From Vespula vulgaris (Eukaryota; Arthropoda; Insecta; Hymenoptera; Vespidae): a stretch of 64,000 bases of DNA. The stretch lies in assembly GCF_905475345.1 (NCBI RefSeq), contig NC_066588.1, positions 8,545,001 to 8,609,000 on the forward strand, in the 5' to 3' direction. Each line of letters starts with the position of its first letter. Position 1 is the first letter of the stretch. A program made the translations under genes and the position numbers. The notes under the pieces were generated by a model. It did not search any database. It was not told the DNA's origin and worked only from the letters and a program-made list of their open reading frames with translations. Of this stretch, positions 26,585-35,700 are shown in pieces.

Positions 26585-29500
26585 TTTTTTCTTGTTTTTT
26601 TTCTCTCTTTTTTTTTTTCAAACACCGCTGCAAATGAGTGTCATGCAATTATATAAAACACAAGGTTGTTCGTTATAACTTTTGACAGAGATATGACATT
26701 TTTTAATTCTCTTTTAACTTTTACACGAATCACGTCTTTCTTTCTGTTCTTTTATTTTATTTTTTTCTTTTTTCTAATGCAACAAATTGGTCAAACCAAA
26801 TTTAATAAAATTTTACATCCAGTTTATCTACTATAACGAAAAACGTGTTGCATACAATTTTAGATTGATCGTTTAACAACTTTTACAAAAGGAACATCCA
26901 CGTTCTATTTCAATCGTTTCAATGTTAAAAGTTAATAAAATAGTCAGATAGATCACAATGAAAAAATTAATAGGAAATATCTGTAAAACGCCAAATACAT
27001 ATATTTAATTTAAAGTAAAATAAAAGCGAACGATTTTTAATAAAGTTCGAGAGATAAATGATCCACGAGCAATGCTACACAATATTTACGAATTTTATAT
27101 TAATCGATTATAAATTTGTTAAAATTCAATTTTCAAATAAATAAAATTTGTTCGAAAGTTTTTTGTTTGTTTTATAAAAAAGAAAAAAAAAATAAAAAGA
27201 AAAATAAAAAGGAAATCTTTTCATATCGCGTATATCCACGTATCAATCGTAATTGCATCCTTTTTATAAAAATGTTCGATTAATTTAAAAATGATTTCTT
27301 TTTCTATCTTCGTACTTTTAACAAAAATGTAATATAATCTTCTCTGATGCGTATAAGGGAAACAAATATAGCTATTATGCAGAATAGCAATGCATAAAAA
27401 GCATTAAGGTGATAGAACCAAGACATTGAATAAGACACTCTCGACGGTCATGCTTAATAAGAAAGAAGCAAGATAGTATATACTACATAGATGCTGCTAG
27501 TAAAAGATGCAACGAGTAGCACTTTTTTCCACGAATGGCAACATTCTGCCAACGATTACATTATATATTTTTCAAACGATTTCGAAGAAATTCAACCGAG
27601 AAAGAAAATGCAAAAGTTTTTAAAATCGGAATTTTCTCAGGATTATGTTTCCTTATTTTCAAATCGTCATCGCTTTTATCGATTCGATCATATCGAAATT
27701 GTTTCAGGATAATTATAACAATTCCGAATCGTTCGTTATTACCTATTTGTTAATAACTACGTTTTAATCGCTAGCTCAAACGTAATACCAATTAATATCG
27801 TTCAAAGAACAGCCAAATAATAATACTGATCACGTCACGGAAAGCCGTGAAATTCTATCTCTGTGTATGTACGTATGTATATAGTATGCACGTATATATA
27901 TATATGTATATATATATATATACACATATAATTATATGCAATACAGACTTACACGTGCCTCATACATTATGTATATTGTATGTCGTATGTATACATATAC
28001 ATTCAAATGTGCGTAAAGTACCAATATACATATGCGTGTATATTATTTGCATGTAATCGTCGTCGAAAATCTCGTTAAATTCGATTAAACGTTCGACCGA
28101 TGTCTTTCCAAAAAAAAAAGAGTGTATATATGTATGTATGTATGTACGTTGTATATACATATACAAAAATACAAGCAAACGCACGCACAAGTTCGTTTAT
28201 TCCCATATACGTAGTTCCGTGGCGAATAAATTTTTTATCATGTAAATCTATAAAGCCTGTAAACGCGTACAAAACGACGAACATCTATCGGCCACGTAAT
28301 TTCTCGCGGAAAACTTTAAAGAGCAGAAAATTGAGTTTCGCCGCGCCCTCTCTCTCTCTCTCTCTCTTTTTCTTTCTCTCTCTCTCTTTTTTTCGGAACG
28401 GATGATTCTCTCTCTCTTTCTCTCTTTCTCTCTTTTGTACGAATAGGGGAGAACGATAATGAAAGCACGGCGAATCGGACGCGTAAGGCGGAAAATTGCA
28501 ACGGAAGGGAAACGCAACGAAACGATGAGTGTTCTGTACTTTGTTTTTTTTTTCTTTGTTTTCCTTTTTTTCCTTCCTTTTCTTTTTTTTTTGCTTTTTT
28601 TCTTTTTCTCTTTTTATTTTCCTTCGAAGCTTTTTCTTGAATAATAACGATCTCTCAAAATCTTTCGAATAAAGATGGGAGCATCCTCTAAAGGAGAAAT
28701 GTCACGAAATACTGTATTTTACGTTTTACCAAAGTACGATTCAATTTAAGGGTAGATAGACAGGCAGTGAACGATTCAAGCTTGCGGAATTGTTGACGGA
28801 GATTGGATTTTATTGTATCGAGGACTAAACTTTCGTTGGGTCTGGCTTAAGTCCCTCGTGACGAAGTACTTCTCTCGGATAAAGAGAAAAAGGGTTCTGA
28901 CGTATTCATCGACAATGTTTCTCTATCGCTTTATCGATTTTTACGAAAAATATTATTTCCTTATATTCGTTGATTATTCCTTTTCAAAATATTAGAAATA
29001 AATTTTTTGTTTAACCAACAATATGAAGTAAAAAAGTTCAATAATATTAAATCTCTTTATCTCGTATTATTTTCTACTACTGCGTACTTATATTGTGAAT
29101 TATATTATAAATGGAATAATACATTTTGAAGGAAATTATCTACGATCTACGTAGATTATATTCGTTGATTATTCCTTTAAAAAGTAAAATTTTCTTTTGA
29201 AATATCAATATCAAATAAAAAATTAAATAATATCGATTGACACTATTTCATATTATTCTCTATTATTATGATAATCATTATGTATATATATATATCATAA
29301 ATTATATCATGAATATAATAATAAACTTTAAACGAAATTAACTATGATCTAGATCATATTCGTTGATTATTTATTTCGAGAATTTTAAAGAAATTTTCTA
29401 TTGAAATACCAACATCAAATAAAATATTAAACAATACTAATTTATTCAACTTTGATTATTATTTTCAACTATTATGATAATCATTGTATATCTATATCGT

Positions 29501-30141
29501 AAATTATACTACAAATATAGTAGTAAAATTCGATTCTTATGCGTAACAATTTAAAACAAATAAATTGAAGTATTATAATTATTAAAAATCTTTTAAGATC
29601 TTGACCGACATTCGAATGCATTTAACATGACATAATTTGTACATTAACGTCGTAAGATTAAAAGGGTATATCTCCTGGATATTTTGTGACAAATACAAAA
29701 GGACGTTATTACCGAGTAGACAGATAAAGAGATATAGTGAAAATGCCAGACAGCATAGCTTTTAGCAAAGCTTAGCTTTAGGGAAACCGAACGCATTACA
29801 TACGTTCATCTCGAATCTAAGCTCTTGCATTAGTCTTATACATATACCTATAGCATATAGTCGGCTGCTATGTGCTCTTTTACTACTGCTATCTAGTACA
29901 GTTTAATGCACAACGGAAAGATAAAATGCCCATTCGCATTATTAAGCTCGGTTTATTCCAAAAGCTTCTAGTTGGCAGCAAAAGTTGAGTTCTCTCGAGT
30001 TAGAGTTTAAAATAGTTAATAAATCAACTTTAACGCGTATGAAATAATTCAGAAATCCATCAGGATGGATTATCCATATATGTATAACTTAATTGTTTGT
30101 GTCCTAACCATAAAAAGATTATTATTGTTCGTATATGCACA

Positions 30142-30194
<53 letters not shown>

Positions 30195-30530
30195 TATATA
30201 TACACACACGGTAACGTTCGTTTTCTTTTGACAGAAAAATACGAGGTAGAGTACATTTCTCGAGAATGGTAGAACGTGGGTGTGTACGTAAGTTTTACCG
30301 GGGTAGAAAAATAAATTGAAGAATGTTACGTTACGCGTGGAGCTAAGAGAGAGGGAGAGAGAGGGAGAAAGAGGGAGAGAGAGAATAATAACAGCTTCTG
30401 GATTGTATCCACGTTAGCTACAGACCTTAATTCTGATCAAGTACTCTTCTCTCTATCGGCCAACTTTGTGGTGTTTTAGTGGCAAAGGAAAAGAAATGAG
30501 GTCGAAAGGACGATCGAACTGAAGAGTAGA

Positions 30531-30573
<43 letters not shown>

Positions 30574-30820
30574 AGAAGAAAGGAAAGAGAAAACTTCGAG
30601 TATCATACTTTTTATGTTCTCGCTTCCACCACCATGAATATTACTCGGGAATTTAATTGCATACGGAAGAGTAGGTAGTCCGGATGAACGGAGCATTGCG
30701 AGATGAAAAAAAATGTATACCTACCCCTACCGACAGAGATCGGACCGTATAGAGTTGAGGACACTGCTTTTCAAACTTTTCGAGGAGTAAGTAAGTAGTA
30801 ACAGTATTGGTAGCAATAAC

Positions 30821-30857
<37 letters not shown>

Positions 30858-31095
30858 TTATTATTAGTAATAGTAATAGTAGTAGTAGTAATATTATTAG
30901 TAACAGTAGTCGTAGTAGTAGTAGTAGTAGTAGGTTAGAGCCAAAAGAAAACTCCTTCGAGTTATAAAAAAAAAGAGGAAGTAAGACTGGCGGTCGTTCA
31001 CGGCTCTTACTCCAGTCGAACAAAACGAGAGTTATATAATAAATCGACGTTGTCCCTGAGAAGGAAAGGAGAAGTAAAAGGAAGGAAAAAAGAAA

Positions 31096-31135
<40 letters not shown>

Positions 31136-31384
31136 TAGAAAAAATAAAAGAAAAAAAAAAAAGCTCCGAGAGGAAACTCCGAACTTTGTCCGAAATAATT
31201 TTTATCTTGTTTCTTTACTTTTCTTTTTTCTGCTTTCTTTTTTTCTTTATTCTCTTCTTCTTTCCCTTTTTTCTCCTCTTCTTTAACTTTTTCTCATTTT
31301 CTTTATTTAACTGTCTCGTATTTCAATCATTTCTTCTTTTCATTCCGCTTGTTTACGAAAGATCGACTTTTTATTATTCTTAGG

Positions 31385-31440
<56 letters not shown>

Positions 31441-31754
31441 AGAGAGAGAAAAGAAAAGAAAGAAAAATGTGTAACTTACCGAGTATAGGATTGCCACGAT
31501 GAGTTGCTAAACCACCAAGAGTTAAGACATGAGAATGATCAGCAGTCACGACGATGAGAGTTTCCATAAGGTCGACCTCATTCACAACCGCTCGAACTGC
31601 TTCCTCTAACGCTAAGGTTTCATCTAGAGCGCGATAAGCGTTGTTGTAATGGTGAGCATGGTCAATTCTACCACCTGAAACGTAAGTCGAAAGATTTCCT
31701 TTTCAATGATCTTCATATTATCTCCTCTCTCTCTCTTTCTATCTATTTATTTAT

Positions 31755-31798
<44 letters not shown>

Positions 31799-32724
31799 TT
31801 ATCGTTTTATCTCTATTTCTGCCTCTATCTCTATCTCATTTTTCTCTTTTTCGTCGCTCGTTGAAAAAAAATCTCGTTTCTAGAAACGCATCGAGATTTA
31901 TGGTACGCGTAAATTGAATAAAAATTCGAGGGACTCTCCCGACCTTTAGATTGATACGTACGACGTGGTGTTTCCAGATAAGGGAATGCAAGAAATATTT
32001 TTCTCAGAGTTCGAAGCAGCAAGCAGAAAAATCATCCAGCCAGCTCGGCATCGTCTGATTCCAACGTGAAAATATCACTTTTTTATACCATTCATTTCTT
32101 TTTCCTTTCTTTTTTTCTTCCTTTTTTTCTCCGCGAAATGGAAAAATCAGCTGGCAGAAAAGAAATAAAAATTTTCTAACGTGGAATAGGAAATAACTAG
32201 AAAAATGGATAAGTCGAGCGACAGAGAGGAAAGTGAATTTCTTTTTTTCTTTTCTTCTTCTTTTTTTTTTTTTAAATAGGAGATTAAGAAAACAAAAAAA
32301 AAAGAGAGAGATGAAAGGAAAAAGAAAGAACTAGACGACCGAATGATATTATTATTAGAGATGTTCTTACGAAATTTCTTATATATTATAAACGTCGATT
32401 TATTTCGTAACATCATTCACGTGGTCGTACAATTAAACGAATTGTATATATCGTTTAGTTTAACAGTAATCCTCGAAATAATCTGTGTCTTTGTACGTGT
32501 ATCTACGTACCAAGAATAAATAAAAATATATTTGTGATATAGCTTACCTTCTACAAAAAGAAAGTACCCTTCCGGATTCTTTGCGAGAATACGCAATGCT
32601 TTCAACGTCATCTCGGTTAGAGAAGGATCCCCGGTACCAGTTGTATTGCGATCCACGTCGAAATCCATGTGAGAATAAGCGAACAGTCCTTCAAAATAAA
32701 CGTAGCTTGTATGTATTTACGTGT

Positions 32725-32773
<49 letters not shown>

Positions 32774-35700
32774 TTCTTTCTTTTTCTTTTTTTCTATCTC
32801 TTTGTATATTTTCTATACGTACGTTTATAGATATGTATATACGTATATATATACATATATGTATATACATATCTATATATATATATATGTATGTATGTAC
32901 ATACATATATAGGTATGTATATATATTCATACGTATATATGTATATATATACGCGTACGCGTGTATGTAAACATACATATATTCAGAGGGTCTTTATTAT
33001 CTCGTGAGGGAATGAATCTATAAAAAAAATTTGTTAACAAATTTATTTGTTATAATATGTCATGTAATGCCAATGTTAGGTCATTGTTTATAAATCCAGC
33101 TGTTTATAATGTATACTAACAGCCATAAATCAACGATACAGGATTATATTTCTTATGAATTAACAAAATTTATAATATAATTTATAATATTTTTATAATA
33201 ATAAATCTTTATCTCATACGGCAAGTCGTCAACAAATGTCATCGGTACAATGAAAAGAAATATACAGTTTTATTAAAAAAAAAAAAAAAAAAACAAAAAA
33301 AAAAGGGAGAAAAAATTGGGCTTTGAAATTTTTTCTATTGTCCGACCCACGAAAAAAAGAGAAGAAAAAAGAGAAAAAAGAAATTGGCACCATATGATGT
33401 GCCCTATCATACCAAACAAATCTGTAAAAAAAATTTTTTGATAGGTATAATCCCTCACGAGATATTCCCATTTATCGAGATAAACGGGGCTTTATTTGTG
33501 TTTGTGTGTGTGTATGTATCTATGTATAAATATATATATTTATATACCCCCACACACACACACACACATATATATATATACAGGTATGCATGAATGTATG
33601 TACATATTTGTATGTATTATTTCCAAACGTGATTTCTCATGCTGAATAAATATAGTACTTTAATACAGTGAGACATACACGTATATACGTATGTATGTAT
33701 ATGATGTATGCGTATGTATAAAATGGTAGGGTACCTACAAAAGAAGGATAAGCATGAGCAATAAAAAGCGAACAATACGATTAGTTTGACCGTACGTATA
33801 AATTGCATCGTCATTAATCCAAAAAAGTAGAGAAAGATATTTGAAGAAAAACATCAGCACGAAAAAAAAGTGAAACAAAAAAAAATCGAAAAAAAAAAAC
33901 AACTAAATTAAATCCGCAGAAACGCGGATTGTTTGGCTTTTTATCTTCATGAATCGTGACGTTTTTTTTTTCTTTTCTCTCTCTCTTTTTTTTTTTTTTT
34001 ATTTTATTTCATTTTGTTTTCAACGCCATTCGCATGTTGTGATTTTTAGTAGAGTAGACCAAAGTCAATGTTTTTTTTTGTTTTCTTTTATTTAATATAG
34101 AAATATTCGGAGTTACCTAACAAGTAATTAACTTTTCGAACATCAACGCTCTCGAACTGTTCCTTGTTGGAGACGTATCTCGCGGAAACTTTCCTCATGC
34201 GATTATTTCTCGACCATTCTTCGATTAGATTTCTCCCATCTAATCGTCTACCCTCTTTATCCGGTTCTTCTGGATCCAAGGTCACTTTGGGTACAAAATG
34301 ACGTCTGCCACCACCAAGTATTACCTAAAATTCAAGAAATCATTGTTAACGAATTAAAAAATTTCGATACATATTACATATTACATAATATTAATCGTCG
34401 AGAAATCTAAGTTACGAAAGTGGCTGAAAGTAATTTAAAGTTAAAATAAAGTTATAATGCTGGAATATAAAAAGTGAACATTTCGATTAACAAGCTTTTG
34501 TTTCACGTTCGAAGGATCACTGAAACTAAGTATAATAGTATACTCGTGTAAATGCACGTTAATATCCCGTACGAATTTAATTCACTTTACACGAATGAAT
34601 CTAACTACGTAAATCGCGTATCGTACATAATATCGCGTATCGAAGAACGATGAATTATCGTCGGTTCGATGAATTCGCTCGTTGGATATGAACGAACGAA
34701 TCTCCTCTTGCGTTATACGTTTGAAGATGATTAATAAAATCTTTGAACGATTCAATGAATGTAAAAATATATATATGTATGTATGTATGTATGTATATAT
34801 GGCAAAGAAGTATGGAATGAAACGAAAGAAGAGTAAAATATTTTCTATTAAGAAATATGTAATAATATAGTAAATTCAATTTTATTGTTTTACTGTTCTT
34901 ACGAAACAATGCATTTAGCATATTTAAATGAAGTTAAAAATAAATAGCTGTTACTTTTCACTTCGCGTCATCCTATCTTTTTTATCATTATCACCTATAC
35001 TATGATTCGTACCATTATCATTATTATTATAATTATTAATGTTATTATTATCATTATCATTATTATTATCATCATCATTATTATCATTATCATTATCATG
35101 ATCATCATCATCATTATTATTGTTGTTATTGTTATTGTTGTTGTTATCATAATCATTATTATTGTAATTACTGTTCACATTGTTAAATTTAGTTATCCTC
35201 GCTACATTACATGACTCCCTTATCCCCATTTACGCTTTCTCGCTTCCTACAGACTCTTTTCTAATCTCCAACTAATTTTCTAAAACAAAACCTTTCTTCG
35301 CTTAGTTTTTCTTTCCCTTTCTTTCCTTTAGTTTTCCTTTTTGCGAAAATCTATCCTGCAATTCACTAAAGAATCTAATTTCGACTAGTAAAAAGCTTTT
35401 CTAAAAATATCACCTACGAACCTACACATTTGATCCTACTAATTCTTTTGTATCAGAATACGAACATATATTGAGTCCTGTTTACTCCTAAATTCGTCAT
35501 GTAACAATAAGATTCAATAAATGATCAAGATTTTTATTTTATTGTTATTTTTATTTATATTGTTAATCGGAAAGAAAAAAAAACAAATAAATCATAATTT
35601 TTCATGAAATAATATATTGGATCGACTTGTGTGTGTGTGTATGTGTGTATAAGTGCCTTTAATAAGTACAAAATCGATAATAACAAAATGACACTTATCT

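Larger units (their letters stand above)
9719..31479 (-). other. 21.8-kb intron of alkaline phosphatase
   Basis: Bounded by CTCG|GTAAGT and TTCCTTCAG|GCTC. Joining exons e and f gives ILG followed by SDSKVSDVDG, which needs no residues in between, so no coding exon is expected inside. The stretch is AT-rich with many microsatellites and the diverged tandem repeats listed separately. Two unassigned open frames (14306-14728 plus, 14813-15076 minus) are described among the findings. Confidence 0.85.

Noticed and set aside
27491..27712. 73-codon plus-strand frame
   Set aside because: No recognisable similarity; length is compatible with chance in a less AT-rich patch.
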